Shown here: positions 37,385-47,262 of the stretch, one piece after another | Layout: each line of letters begins with the position of its first letter | Numbering within the stretch: position 1 is the first letter of the stretch | Assembly: GCF_023734775.1 (NCBI RefSeq) | Contig: NZ_AP025732.1 | Span: forward strand, 4,347,001-4,411,000 | Length of the DNA stretch: 64,000 bases | Origin: Nostoc cf. commune SO-36 | Lineage (GTDB): Bacteria; Cyanobacteriota; Cyanobacteriia; Cyanobacteriales; Nostocaceae | Direction: 5' to 3' | Translations under genes and position numbers: made by a program | Notes under the pieces: model-generated | Told to the model about the DNA's origin: nothing | The model's database searches: none | What the model saw: the letters and a program-made list of their open reading frames with translations, nothing else

Positions 37385-38161
37385 ATGAAAATTGATTTTG
37401 GTGCAACTGCTGCTGATTATGCAAAACACCGTGCTGGCTTTCCCAGTTCATTATTTAACAAACTGTCTGAATATGGTATAGGTTTACCAGGGCAGAATAT
37501 CGTTGACCTCGGCACAGGGACAGGAACACTAGCGCGGGGCTTTGCTGATAGAGGTGCTTATGTAATTGGCATAGATCCATCAGCCTCACTTTTAGAACAA
37601 GCGAGGCAGTTAAGCGAATCTATCGAACTCAAAGTAGATTATCGAGTCGCAACTGCCGAGAATACCGAGTTACCAAATGCAAGCGCAGATGTAGTGACAG
37701 CTGGACAGTGTTGGCATTGGTTTGATCGTCCGCGTGCTGTCCAAGAAATTACTCGGATATTGAAAAAAAATGGTTCGCTTGCGATCGCACATTTTGATTG
37801 GATACCCTTAAAAGGTAATGTAGTTGACGCAACCGAACAACTGATCAAGGCTCATAATCCAGCGTGGAATATGGATGGCGGTAATGGGTTGTATCCCTTG
37901 TGGTTGCAAGACATTGGCGAAGGAGGATTCCGAGAAATCCGCACATTTTCTTACGATGTCTTTGTATCTTATACACACGAAGACTGGCGGGGACGAATTC
38001 GTGCTAGTGCAGGCGTGGGAGCCAGTTTGACACCAGAAAAGGTAGAAGTATTTGACCAAGAATTGGCGACATTACTCGAAACGAAATATCCTACACCAAT
38101 TCTTCAGGTTCACCATCGAGTTTGGGCTGCGATCGCAAAATCACCGCAATCTAATTCGTAA
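37385..38161 (+). CDS. Class I SAM-dependent methyltransferase
   Basis: 258 residues, Methyltransf_11-like. Motif I VDLGTGTGTLARGFADRG near 41-58, acidic end of beta2 GIDPSAS, then ASADVVTAGQCWHWFDRP and LKKNGSLAIAHFDW. Substrate unknown. 34 bp downstream of the SDR gene, so probably cotranscribed. Confidence 0.85.
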   Translation: MKIDFGATAADYAKHRAGFPSSLFNKLSEYGIGLPGQNIVDLGTGTGTLARGFADRGAYVIGIDPSASLLEQARQLSESIELKVDYRVATAENTELPNASADVVTAGQCWHWFDRPRAVQEITRILKKNGSLAIAHFDWIPLKGNVVDATEQLIKAHNPAWNMDGGNGLYPLWLQDIGEGGFREIRTFSYDVFVSYTHEDWRGRIRASAGVGASLTPEKVEVFDQELATLLETKYPTPILQVHHRVWAAIAKSPQSNS

Positions 38162-38233
38162 TTCGTAATGAAGAGATGTTTGTAAGGCACTATTAACCTA
38201 CAAAAAAATTGGATAAATTTAGGAGAAATAACC

Positions 38234-38932
38234 ATGATTGAACTTTATTATTGGACAACTCCCAACGGTCATAAAATTACGATTTTCTTGGAAGAAGTCG
38301 GCTTACCTTATACTATAATTCCTGTGAATATTGGGGCTGGAGATCAATTTAAACCAGAATTTCTGAAAATTTCTCCTAACAATCGTATTCCTGCGATCGT
38401 TGACCACAAACCAGCAGATGGAGGTCCGCCAATTTCTGTATTTGAGTCTGGTGCAATTTTGCTATATTTGGCAGAAAAAACCGGGAAATTAATCCCGCAA
38501 GATTTACGCCAACGCACTCAAGTTTTAGAATGGTTGTTCTGGCAAATGGCAGGACTGGGGCCAATGGCGGGACAAAATCATCACTTTAGTACTTATGCTC
38601 CCGAAAAGATTGAATATGCCATTAACCGCTATGTGAATGAGACGGGACGCTTATATGCAGTACTAAATAAGCAACTAGCAGATAGAGAATTTGTCGCTGG
38701 CGATTATTCCATCGCCGATATTGCAGCTTATCCGTGGATTGTGCCCCATGAACGCCAAAGTCAAAATCTAGAAGATTTTCCTCATGTTAAACGCTGGTTT
38801 GAGGCAATCAAAGCTCGTCCGGCAACAATTCGCGCCTACGAGAAAGCCGAAGCATTGAAAACTCAAGCGATCGATCCAGATAAGTCACGAAATTTGTTAT
38901 TTAACCAGTCGGCGAAAACTATTCAGCCTTGA
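38234..38932 (+). CDS. Glutathione S-transferase (YfcG/Nu-class-like)
   Basis: 232 residues. An N-terminal thioredoxin-like domain (IELYYWTTPNGHKITIFLEE, ISPNNRIPAIVD, FESGAILLYLAEKTG) and an all-helical C-terminal domain (YSIADIAAYPWI) are present. The TxPNGxK start is typical of YfcG/YghU proteins that act as disulfide-bond oxidoreductases with glutathione. Last gene of the redox run that starts at rexT. Confidence 0.88.
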   Translation: MIELYYWTTPNGHKITIFLEEVGLPYTIIPVNIGAGDQFKPEFLKISPNNRIPAIVDHKPADGGPPISVFESGAILLYLAEKTGKLIPQDLRQRTQVLEWLFWQMAGLGPMAGQNHHFSTYAPEKIEYAINRYVNETGRLYAVLNKQLADREFVAGDYSIADIAAYPWIVPHERQSQNLEDFPHVKRWFEAIKARPATIRAYEKAEALKTQAIDPDKSRNLLFNQSAKTIQP

Positions 38933-38979
38933 GCCTTTAGAATTGTCTTGTCATTGTGGCGATCGCTAAGTTAGCTCTA

Positions 38980-39108
38980 ATATCATGTCCGCTTGTATTA
39001 AACCCAAAGAACCCCACCCCGCCAAAGCTACGCTTTGTCTCTTCTCGCCAACGCTTTGGAGATGTCTAATGACTGTGGGAATCATAACTAATTAGCCGGA
39101 CATGATAT
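38980..39108. repeat. Short inverted-repeat element, family E2, copy 2
   Basis: 129 bp bounded by ATATCATGTCCG and CGGACATGATAT. The right 31 bases mirror the left end of the copy at 8450. The rest of the interior differs. No coding capacity. Confidence 0.7.
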
Positions 39109-39164
39109 TTATTAAATTGGTATAAAGTTGCGATATCTAGAATGAACTCGAGTAGCAGTACCTA

Positions 39165-39295
39165 ATTTGACACTCCTCGCTCTAAAGAGACGAGGATTCT
39201 TGAATCAATGAGATCACTTAACTTGGAGTTCTTGCGTCATCCAAGCCAGAGGTGAGACTCTCGTAGAACGACGGGGCTTTAGACCCAATTTTTTG
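39165..39295 (-). mobile_element. Possible IS200/IS605 right-end relic
   Basis: CCTCG-CTCTAAAGAGA-CGAGG followed by ATTCTTG resembles right-end hairpins of TnpB elements. On the minus strand a short frame just before it (LKPRRSTRVSPLAWMTQELQ then VK and stop) resembles a TnpB tail. Only fragments remain, so the call is tentative. Confidence 0.3.
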
Positions 39296-39352
39296 GTAGA
39301 ATTCGGTGCGGTTCCACTCATTAACCTCGCTACCCAATCCGGAATTTTAGCT

Positions 39353-42300
39353 TCAGTTGACACTAATGGTAATAAAGTCGCTAGCGTTCAAAGTTGATGC
39401 CATAATTCCAGTTAACAGAGCAAGACTTTCGTTATTGGCAGTAACCTTAATCAAGGTAGCGCTGCCGCTCTGAGTAACAGACAAACCAGAGTAGAGCAAA
39501 CCACCTGCTAAGGCAATCAAATCTTCACCAGTCTTGAAATCTCTAATAGTATCTCTACCTTCACCTTTGGCAAGCACAAAGATATCATTACCTGCACCGC
39601 CTGTGAGATTATCGACACCTAAACCGCCATAAATCTGATCGTTTCCTAACCCGCCAACAATTACGTCATTACTAGCAAAGCCAAAAATCAGATCGTCTGA
39701 GGTAGTTCCCTGCAAATTATCAACTTTGGCTGAACCTGTCATAACGCTATTGACTTGGTTGCCATTTTTAATGTTGATGACATCAATATCGGCAATATTG
39801 GCGGGGTTGAAATTGTTATATTTGGCATCACTACTAACTACTGTGCCAGTAATGATTTTATAGGCAATGTTGTCATCTGCAATACCATCATTAACACCTG
39901 TAACTGTGATTACTTGGGGTGTATTCCAGTTAGCAGCCGTAAATGTAATGCTAGAAACTGGAACAGTACCTTCATTGACATTGGAACTACTCAAATTTAA
40001 GGTGACATTAGCAGTAGGCTGGCTAGTAAGTTGGATACTGAAGTTCGCAGTACCACCAGCCTCTGTAGTTATTAATCCGGTTAGAGGAGAGATAGTAAAA
40101 CCAGCTGTATCATTGTCAGTAATTGTACCAATAGCTTGGTTATCACCAATGCTGGCATTAGTGGGGTTAATGAGATTGACAAAAAAGCGATCGCCGGATT
40201 CAGCAACGAAATCGTTGAGAATTGGTACAGTGATTGTTTGAGTGGTAACTCCAGGGTTAAAAGTCAGGCTGCCTGTGACTGCGGTGTAATCAACGCCTGC
40301 GATCGCAGTATCATTACTAGTGTTGTAAGCGACTGTGACTATTTCACTACTGGCATTGGAGAGTTTGACAGTAAACACAAAATTGCCAGCGCTTTCGCTA
40401 CCACTTTTATCTACGATGGAGATAGTGGGAATGTTGTCATCATCAACTATGGTGATTGTACCAGGAGCGATCGCAACTGTTTGGTTGGGGTAATTCAGGT
40501 TAAGATTAATGGTTTCGTCAGTTTCAGTCACCTTCTCACCCAGAACATTGAGTGAAATGGTCTTTGTTGTTTCCCCAACGGCGAATTTTAAAGTCCCAGA
40601 TGAAGTACCTGTTACAGTTCCAACTTTAATGTTATTGTAGTCGCTGCCAGAAGTTGCCGTGCCATCTAAGACATAATTTACGGTAGTGGCAATGGCAGTA
40701 TTACCACTGCGAGTCACGGTGAAATTGACAATTTTGCTACCACTATTACCTTCAGTCACAGTTGGGATAGTAGTTGAAATGGCGTAATTGAGATTAGCAC
40801 CAGGAGCAAAATTAGTATCCCCAATATGATTCAATGGTTGCTCGGCAAAGTTTCCAGGTGATGTGTTAGCAACAGTACCTAATGTTAAATTCGGCGCTGT
40901 CCCAGTAATTAAACTCGCTACCCAATCTGAGGCTGTTGAACCAGTGGTGTTACTTGAACGCCCTACATATCCAGCGATAAATGAGGTGTCAACAACTGTG
41001 GCATTAGCTGGAACTGAACCGCCAGTAGAACCTTTTCTAAATACAATCGAGCTATATGCTCTGTCCGTAGTAGATGTGCCATCTAAGACGGAAACTGAAT
41101 CTAATACAGTCCAATTTGAGTACACAGTACCATCAGCAATACCATCGTTATTTGAGTCAATATCATTGCTAAGGATGGGTGCGCTAGTAGTTTGAATCAG
41201 GAAAAAGCTAACAGAGTTATTTTCTATGTCAGTTGCGCCCGTGTGACCGATTGAACTTGAGGCTCCGCTTCCCCATCCGGCTCCACTTCCATTATTAGTT
41301 AAGACATTTGCACCAGAGTTGACTGTATAAGTATTGCCTTTTTGTAACAGAACCAGCAATCCATTGCTTCCAAACTGCTTACCAGACAAATCAAAAATAT
41401 CTTGAACATTGCCAGGATTGGAGGAGCCAGAATCACCTTCAATCCCAACTAGATAAGTTCCGGGTGCTAGAGTTGCACCGGGAGTACCACGCAGTTCGAT
41501 GTATTCTTTAGAGCCATCTGTACTTGGAGGATCAAAGAGAATTTCGTTGATGAGTATCGGCTGAGGGGGAACGGGCTCAACAGGATTATTGGGATTACCA
41601 GGATTATTAAATAGCACCGAAACATTTTTAGATTCACTGTTTGCCACCGCCAAGTCAGATTTACCGTCTTTGTCGAAGTCGCCTACAGTGACAGCATAGG
41701 GTGTTGTGCCTACGTCAAAGTTCGTGGCATTTCCAAAGCTGCCAGTGCCATCTCCTAGCAGAACTGAAACCGTGTTTGAATCTGCATTTGCGACTGCTAA
41801 ATCAAATTTTTCATCCCCGTTGAAGTCAATCACTGTCACAGATACGGGATTTAACCCCACATTAAAGTTGGCAGCAGGTTTAAAAGTGCCATCACCATTG
41901 CCCAATAACACCGAAACATTGTTAGAGTCCGAATTTGCCACCGCCAAGTCAGATTTACCATCTTTATCGAAGTCGCCTACGATGACAGAATGAGGATTTG
42001 TTCCTACGTCAAATTGAGTGGCTGAGTTAAAAGTGCCATCACCGTTTCCTAATAGGATTGAGACGTTGTTGAAGTAAGAACTCGTCACCGCTAGGTCAGA
42101 TTTTCCATCCCCGTTGAAGTCGCCAACTGTGACGGAAGTCGGACGGCTGGGAACTCTAAAATTTTTGGCAACTGCAAAGCCGCCATTACCATCTCCCAAC
42201 AGCACTGAAACATTTTGGGAAGCATTGTTTGCTGTTACTATGTCAGATTTTCCATCCTTGTTAAAGTCGCCCATTGCGATGGATACGGGAGATGATGATC

Positions 42301-45300
42301 CTGATGGCAGAGCAAAATTGATCGCAGGCCCAAAGCCACCAGTAGCTTTGCCATCTCCAAATAGCACCGAAATGTTACTGGAAGTATTGTTTGCCGTTAC
42401 CAAATCGGTATTACCGTCTTTGTTAAAGTCGGCTACAGCGACAGAATAAGGATTTAATCCGTTGAACCCGACCACGCTAAAGTTGCTGGCAGGGTTAAAA
42501 GTGCCATCACCCTTTCCCAAAAGTACCGAAACGCTTTGTGAGGACTTGTTTGCCGTTACTAAATCGGTATTACCGTCTTTATTAAAGTCGCCTGTAACGA
42601 TAGAATAGGGTCTTAGCCCTACAAGAAGTGCGATCGTGATGCTGGCAGTCTCAGTAGCAGCACTGTAGGCTGTTGTGCCACCGCCAACACTGACATCTAC
42701 GCCAGTAGTGCCACTAGCCTTGCCGTCTGAGGCATCCCAAGCGCGAAAGGTGATTTCAGCCTTGCCTTTGTAGTTAGCATTGGGGATAAAACGGACTTTT
42801 TCTGTATCTCTGAGCAATGTAGCAGAAGTATTGGATACAGCGAAATCAATCCAGTTATTACCGCCATTTGTAGAGTATTGCCATTTGCCGTTAGTATTAT
42901 CTACACCAATGACCGCAATTCCTTCCACTGCACCTGCGTCTGCATCACTAATGGGGTTGCCACCTGCACCTGTGGCAAGGATGGCAGAAATGAGAGTGCC
43001 ATCATTGTTGGTAGAGTTTTCGTTAATTGCTACTAATGTGGGATTACCTGTGTTGTCTAGTACGGGGGCATTTTTCAAGTTGAAGATATAGGCAATTCCA
43101 GCATCAGTATTAGTATCGGCATCATAATAAGGAGCGCTAATAGCAATTCTATTGCTGTCAATAATGCTAATCGCTGCTCCAAAGGCATCATTACTTGTAC
43201 CTGGATTGCTAAAGATTTTTTCGAGTTTGTAGGTTGGTGATGCTCCATCGCCATCATATAGATAAACTGCACCACGAACTGGATTAGGGGTGAAATTTGC
43301 ACCGATAACACTAAAACTACCAGATGCACCAATCAGGATATCGTTATCAAGAAATGCTAAAGAAGAACCAAAACCGAGATTGGTAATATCTGGATTTGTA
43401 AAGGTTTTCAAAAGTGTGGGAGTTGCGGTGGTGCTGTCATATAAATATACAACCCCAGCATCAGTTGCACCGTTGTCTTCACCTGGAGCCCCAATCAGGA
43501 AGCGTGTACCAGCACTATTCGACTTCACCGAGAAGCCGAAGAAATCTTGCGCTGTTGGATTTGGGTTAGTGAATGTCTGTAACCGTGTGCCTGTTGTGTT
43601 GTAACGATCAACTTGTCCAACACCAAAACTAAATCCAGGTGTACCAATGAGAATGTCATTGTTAGCAGCTGCTAATGAAAAGCCAAATCGTGCATCTTGA
43701 ATAAATCCTGATCCAGGATTACTAATTGTCTGTAATACTCCAGCATTATCAAATAGGCGTATCTGTCCAGCATTATCATTAGCAGTCACTTTGCCCTTTT
43801 CTGGTGCGCCAATGACGTAGTTACCATTACTGAGAATTGCTACGGCACTACCAAATTCACTATCGTCATTATTAACCGAATTATTGAAAGTTTGTTGAAG
43901 TGAGCCACTTGCATTAAATTTGTATGCTCGTCCGACATCTGCAACCGCATCATCAAATTTAGGAGCGCCAATTAGGTAATCGATGTCATTCATTGCCACC
44001 GAAAAGCCAAATAACTCTCCTATCCCACTCGAAGGATTAGTAAATGTTTGTTGGAGTACACCATTGATATTTACTTGGTAGACTTCCCCTTTATTACTAT
44101 TAGCTAGAGGCGCTCCAATTAAAATATTGGTATTATTAGATGCTAGAGAAAAGCCAAATTGCTCATTAGCAGCAGGTGATGGGTTATTAATTGTTACAGA
44201 GGGGGCAGTTAAAACTGTAATAGCCCCACGCAAAATGTTAATCCAAGTCGTATTATTTTCAGTATTACCTAGACCAGGAGTAGCGCTTGTAAATATAGCA
44301 TCATTTGACCAGTTATTAGTATTTGTAGCACCCACAGCTGAGTTACTAGTGTAAGCACTAAATTTACTAGTGGTAGGAGTTGTGGTTCGAGGAAAGGTAT
44401 ATATGGGAGTATTGCTAGAGTTCAGCAACTGGGGAACATCTGTATTGTCGGTGTTGTTAAAAGCCTCTGTTGTTGTATCCCAGCTATTGTTACGTGTTAC
44501 TGCATATACTCCGCTACTATTTAAAGATGATATTTTTAGTACATAGTCTCCAATTGTCGGGTCGTAAGTTAAGTCTGGAGTAATAGTGGCATCGATATCA
44601 CCACCGTTATACAGCACTATTAAAGTTCCAGCTTTCAAAGAGCTAAAGCCAGAGCCAGACAAAGTGATATTCAGGGAGCCATTACCGTCAACTAATGTGT
44701 GATTTTGGAGATTTACGTTGTCCCTAACAACTAAAAGTTCAACCCATTCTTTGGCTCCATCACTACCTTGGGAAAATTCATTAATAATTACGTCGCCAGT
44801 GCCGGCTAAAACGTAGTCATAAGTCTGTATTACATGGGTTTTAAATGCCAAGGAAGACTCAATTTTTCCAATTTTAAACTCAAAATCCCAATTGCCACCT
44901 AAAGCTTTACTTCCTGTTTTGTCAGTAGAGGCGGCAACATTTGCCCCGGTGATTTGGCTAATCTGCTCCACAAATTCTGTGCCTTCTCCATTTGCAACAT
45001 CACAGCCATAGAGTAAAATATCCGCATCATCACTTAAATAATTTCTCCACTGTTGTAATTGATTGGTGTAGTAGTTTAAATTGTTGCTATTTAATTGCGT
45101 GTAACCCAGTTGCAAGCTTCCGGTACTGCCGTGCGAGACAATATGAACTGATTTGTATTTGCCACCTTGCAAAGCTTGAGTGATTTGTTCTACTCCATCC
45201 TTGTTAGAGTTAAGAACTACTACACTAATTCCTGGTTTTATCCCAGCAATCAAACTTTGGTAGTCTGTTACTGCGGTATCAATAAAGGCGATATTTTGAT

Positions 45301-45352
45301 TTAGCACTTGTAATTCCTTAGCAAAATTAGTTTGAGTTTTTAGCATTTGCAT
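39353..45352 (-). CDS. Giant secreted DUF4347 / FG-GAP / Calx-beta / RTX protein
   Basis: 1999 residues. DUF4347 lies at about 1-165 (VHIVSHGSTGSLQLG, ILLYGCDVANGEG). A lamin-tail-like domain starts near 185 (DVIINEFSQGS). FG-GAP-type repeats occupy about 380-770. A cadherin-like segment is near 790-890. VCBS/FG-GAP repeats (VTVGDFNKDGKSDLAVAN-type, with calcium-binding DxNxDGxxD loops) cover about 910-1220, and a second lamin-tail domain starts near 1225. Calx-beta domains lie at about 1440-1830. RTX nonapeptides (GGLGNDQIYGG, GGAGNDIFVLA) come near the end. There is no N-terminal signal peptide, and RTX repeats point to type I secretion. Likely a cell-surface or matrix protein. Confidence 0.85.
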   Translation of the reverse strand: MQMLKTQTNFAKELQVLNQNIAFIDTAVTDYQSLIAGIKPGISVVVLNSNKDGVEQITQALQGGKYKSVHIVSHGSTGSLQLGYTQLNSNNLNYYTNQLQQWRNYLSDDADILLYGCDVANGEGTEFVEQISQITGANVAASTDKTGSKALGGNWDFEFKIGKIESSLAFKTHVIQTYDYVLAGTGDVIINEFSQGSDGAKEWVELLVVRDNVNLQNHTLVDGNGSLNITLSGSGFSSLKAGTLIVLYNGGDIDATITPDLTYDPTIGDYVLKISSLNSSGVYAVTRNNSWDTTTEAFNNTDNTDVPQLLNSSNTPIYTFPRTTTPTTSKFSAYTSNSAVGATNTNNWSNDAIFTSATPGLGNTENNTTWINILRGAITVLTAPSVTINNPSPAANEQFGFSLASNNTNILIGAPLANSNKGEVYQVNINGVLQQTFTNPSSGIGELFGFSVAMNDIDYLIGAPKFDDAVADVGRAYKFNASGSLQQTFNNSVNNDDSEFGSAVAILSNGNYVIGAPEKGKVTANDNAGQIRLFDNAGVLQTISNPGSGFIQDARFGFSLAAANNDILIGTPGFSFGVGQVDRYNTTGTRLQTFTNPNPTAQDFFGFSVKSNSAGTRFLIGAPGEDNGATDAGVVYLYDSTTATPTLLKTFTNPDITNLGFGSSLAFLDNDILIGASGSFSVIGANFTPNPVRGAVYLYDGDGASPTYKLEKIFSNPGTSNDAFGAAISIIDSNRIAISAPYYDADTNTDAGIAYIFNLKNAPVLDNTGNPTLVAINENSTNNDGTLISAILATGAGGNPISDADAGAVEGIAVIGVDNTNGKWQYSTNGGNNWIDFAVSNTSATLLRDTEKVRFIPNANYKGKAEITFRAWDASDGKASGTTGVDVSVGGGTTAYSAATETASITIALLVGLRPYSIVTGDFNKDGNTDLVTANKSSQSVSVLLGKGDGTFNPASNFSVVGFNGLNPYSVAVADFNKDGNTDLVTANNTSSNISVLFGDGKATGGFGPAINFALPSGSSSPVSIAMGDFNKDGKSDIVTANNASQNVSVLLGDGNGGFAVAKNFRVPSRPTSVTVGDFNGDGKSDLAVTSSYFNNVSILLGNGDGTFNSATQFDVGTNPHSVIVGDFDKDGKSDLAVANSDSNNVSVLLGNGDGTFKPAANFNVGLNPVSVTVIDFNGDEKFDLAVANADSNTVSVLLGDGTGSFGNATNFDVGTTPYAVTVGDFDKDGKSDLAVANSESKNVSVLFNNPGNPNNPVEPVPPQPILINEILFDPPSTDGSKEYIELRGTPGATLAPGTYLVGIEGDSGSSNPGNVQDIFDLSGKQFGSNGLLVLLQKGNTYTVNSGANVLTNNGSGAGWGSGASSSIGHTGATDIENNSVSFFLIQTTSAPILSNDIDSNNDGIADGTVYSNWTVLDSVSVLDGTSTTDRAYSSIVFRKGSTGGSVPANATVVDTSFIAGYVGRSSNTTGSTASDWVASLITGTAPNLTLGTVANTSPGNFAEQPLNHIGDTNFAPGANLNYAISTTIPTVTEGNSGSKIVNFTVTRSGNTAIATTVNYVLDGTATSGSDYNNIKVGTVTGTSSGTLKFAVGETTKTISLNVLGEKVTETDETINLNLNYPNQTVAIAPGTITIVDDDNIPTISIVDKSGSESAGNFVFTVKLSNASSEIVTVAYNTSNDTAIAGVDYTAVTGSLTFNPGVTTQTITVPILNDFVAESGDRFFVNLINPTNASIGDNQAIGTITDNDTAGFTISPLTGLITTEAGGTANFSIQLTSQPTANVTLNLSSSNVNEGTVPVSSITFTAANWNTPQVITVTGVNDGIADDNIAYKIITGTVVSSDAKYNNFNPANIADIDVINIKNGNQVNSVMTGSAKVDNLQGTTSDDLIFGFASNDVIVGGLGNDQIYGGLGVDNLTGGAGNDIFVLAKGEGRDTIRDFKTGEDLIALAGGLLYSGLSVTQSGSATLIKVTANNESLALLTGIMASTLNASDFITISVN

Positions 45353-45913
45353 AATTATTGTTATTAATTTATAAAGTGTAATTTCGAAACTATCAATTCT
45401 AAAAGAATGACTTTAGAAATACAGAAATATGATACTGCAATCAAAATTTAGGCTAAGAATACTAGATTTTCTACCAATGTGGTTCGGTTAAGATTATGGA
45501 TGGGCTTTTATGGTGTGTAGTAGAGATATTGCATTCCCATGTCTCTACAAGTATTATCGATAAGCAATTTATCTTAACCAAACCTTATTTGATTTTCTAC
45601 TGTATTATTACTGTAATAACTAAAATCTGCGAAAAATTTAGATTTAGAAAGTTAATTTAGGGACTGAGAAAAATAAATTATCTGAAATTATTTTTACATT
45701 TGTAGGGCGTACATCTGGGCTACCCGGAGATGGGATGTTTTTTAACTAAATCTGAAATCATTAGAAATTAAAATTTTTCTAGCACCTAGCCTCTATTCCT
45801 CAATCTCCAGTCCTTCTTTCATGTTGCAGTTCATGACGATTGTTTTAGCGCTTACAATCGAAACGATCGCTATTTATGTTGATTGTTCATAATTTGATGA
45901 TGTCTGTAGCCAA
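45353..45913. other. Divergent upstream region with E4 element
   Basis: 560 bp between the giant gene (-) and the GHL10 gene (+). Contains the E4 copy at 45465-45600. Otherwise AT-rich; promoters not resolved. Confidence 0.5.
45465..45600. mobile_element. TIR element E4, copy 2, with 10-bp target duplication
   Basis: The body is 45475-45590 (116 bp). Its ends CAATGTGGTTCGGTTAAGAT and ATCTTAACCAAACCTTATTT match the E4 ends at 27975-28086. GATTTTCTAC is repeated perfectly at 45465-45474 and 45591-45600. The interior (with a GTAGAGA...TCTCTAC pair) is unrelated to copy 1. Confidence 0.82.
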
Positions 45914-47177
45914 ATGATGAAAATTTTTGTAAAATCGTCTGCTGGGTTTCTTTCTTGGTGGAGTATTCGCCAAACCAGAAAGTCTCTTTTGTTTGGCGTT
46001 ATGCTTATCTTGAGTGTGGTAAGTACGGTGATGCTGTCGTTCCCCTTGAACGCTCAAACAAATTTACCGCAAACGCCCGCATCTGAGTTAAGGGGAGTGT
46101 GGTTAACAAATATTGATAGTGATGTGTTATTTGAGCGCGATCGCCTCAAGGGATCTTTGCAACGCCTTGACGAACTCAATTTTAACACGATATATCCGGC
46201 GGTTTGGAATTGGGGATATACATTGTATCCTAGCAAAGTTGCCCAAAAAGTTATCGGGCGATCGCTCGATTCCCACACCCGGACTTAAAGGGCGAGATAT
46301 TCTCAAAGAAATTGTCGATGTGGGACATCAAAAAGGCTTAACAGTAATTCCCTGGTTTGAATTTGGCTTCATGGCACCAGCAGATTCTCTATTAGCTAAA
46401 AATCGTCCCCAATGGCTCACTAGTCGCAGCGATGGAACTCGGATTGTCAAAGAAGGTACACATAATCGTGTTTGGCTAAATCCCTTTCGTCCAGAAGTAC
46501 AACAGTTTATCCAAGATTTAATCGTTGAAATTGTTAGAAACTACAATATTGATGGTATTCAATTTGATGACCATTTTGGCTTACCATCAGAATTAGGTTA
46601 CGATGCCTATACGGTGGCACTTTACAAGAAAGAACACCGTGGTAAAGCTCCCTCTAAAAACTTCAAAGATCCAGAATGGGTGCGCTGGAGAGCTAACAAA
46701 ATCACCGAGTTTATGAAACGGGTATTTACAGCCATCAAAGCTACTAAGAAAAATTGCCTGGTTTCCGTTGCTCCTAACCCTCAACGTTTTTCCTACGATT
46801 TCTTTTTAGCAGACTGGCAGAAGTGGGAACGGATGGGAATCATTGAAGACTTAGTTTTGCAGATATATCGTGATGATTTGAATGTTTTTGTTAGCGAATT
46901 AGAATATCCAGAAGTGAAAGCGGCTAAGAGCCATATTCCAGTGAGTGTGGGCATTCTGGCTGGGTTGAAAAATCGATCTATACCAATGCAGCAGATTCAG
47001 ACACAAGTGCAAAAAGTACGCGATCGCAATTTCGCCGGAGTCTCTTTCTTTTTCTATGAAACCCTCTGGAACATGAGCAAAGAAAAGCCACAAGAGCGTC
47101 AAACTGCCTTACAGAAAATTTTCCCTACACCAACGGCTTACCCAAATTTGTTAGCAGGTTGGAAACCATTTAGTTAA
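45914..47177 (+). CDS. GHL10-type glycoside hydrolase (DUF187), frameshifted
   Basis: About 420 residues after repair. A signal peptide at the N-terminus (FGVMLILSVVSTVMLSFPLNAQ) is followed by a GHL10 (DUF187) domain: ELRGVWLTNIDSDVLF, LNFNTIYPAVWNWGYTLYPS, PWFEFGFMAP, VWLNPFRPEVQQF, YNIDGIQFDDHFG. These proteins are predicted to act on peptidoglycan or exopolysaccharide. An extra T at about 46269 (GATTCCC for GATCCC) splits the gene; the repaired joint reads RSLDPTPGLKGRD. Confidence 0.82.
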
Positions 47178-47191
47178 TTTTTCTAGCAATC

Positions 47192-47236
47192 TGTCGGTGA
47201 ACACATCACTTCATGTTCAGTGAAGGTTCACCGACA
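47192..47236. terminator. Two-way terminator hairpin
   Basis: TGTCGGTGAAC and GTTCACCGACA form an 11-bp stem between the convergent GHL10 (+) and DUF6887 (-) genes. Confidence 0.55.
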
Positions 47237-47262
47237 ATCACTTAAGAATCTGTCACCGTCTT

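Larger units (their letters stand above)
38933..39352. other. Gene-free stretch with E2 copy and IS200/IS605-like end
   Basis: 420 bp. Contains the 129-bp E2 element (38980-39108) and, at about 39165-39295, what may be the tail of a tnpB and its right-end hairpin on the minus strand. No intact gene. Confidence 0.5.

Noticed and set aside
41706..42449. Plus-strand open frames within the giant gene
   Set aside because: Shadows of the repetitive VCBS coding sequence on the minus strand.
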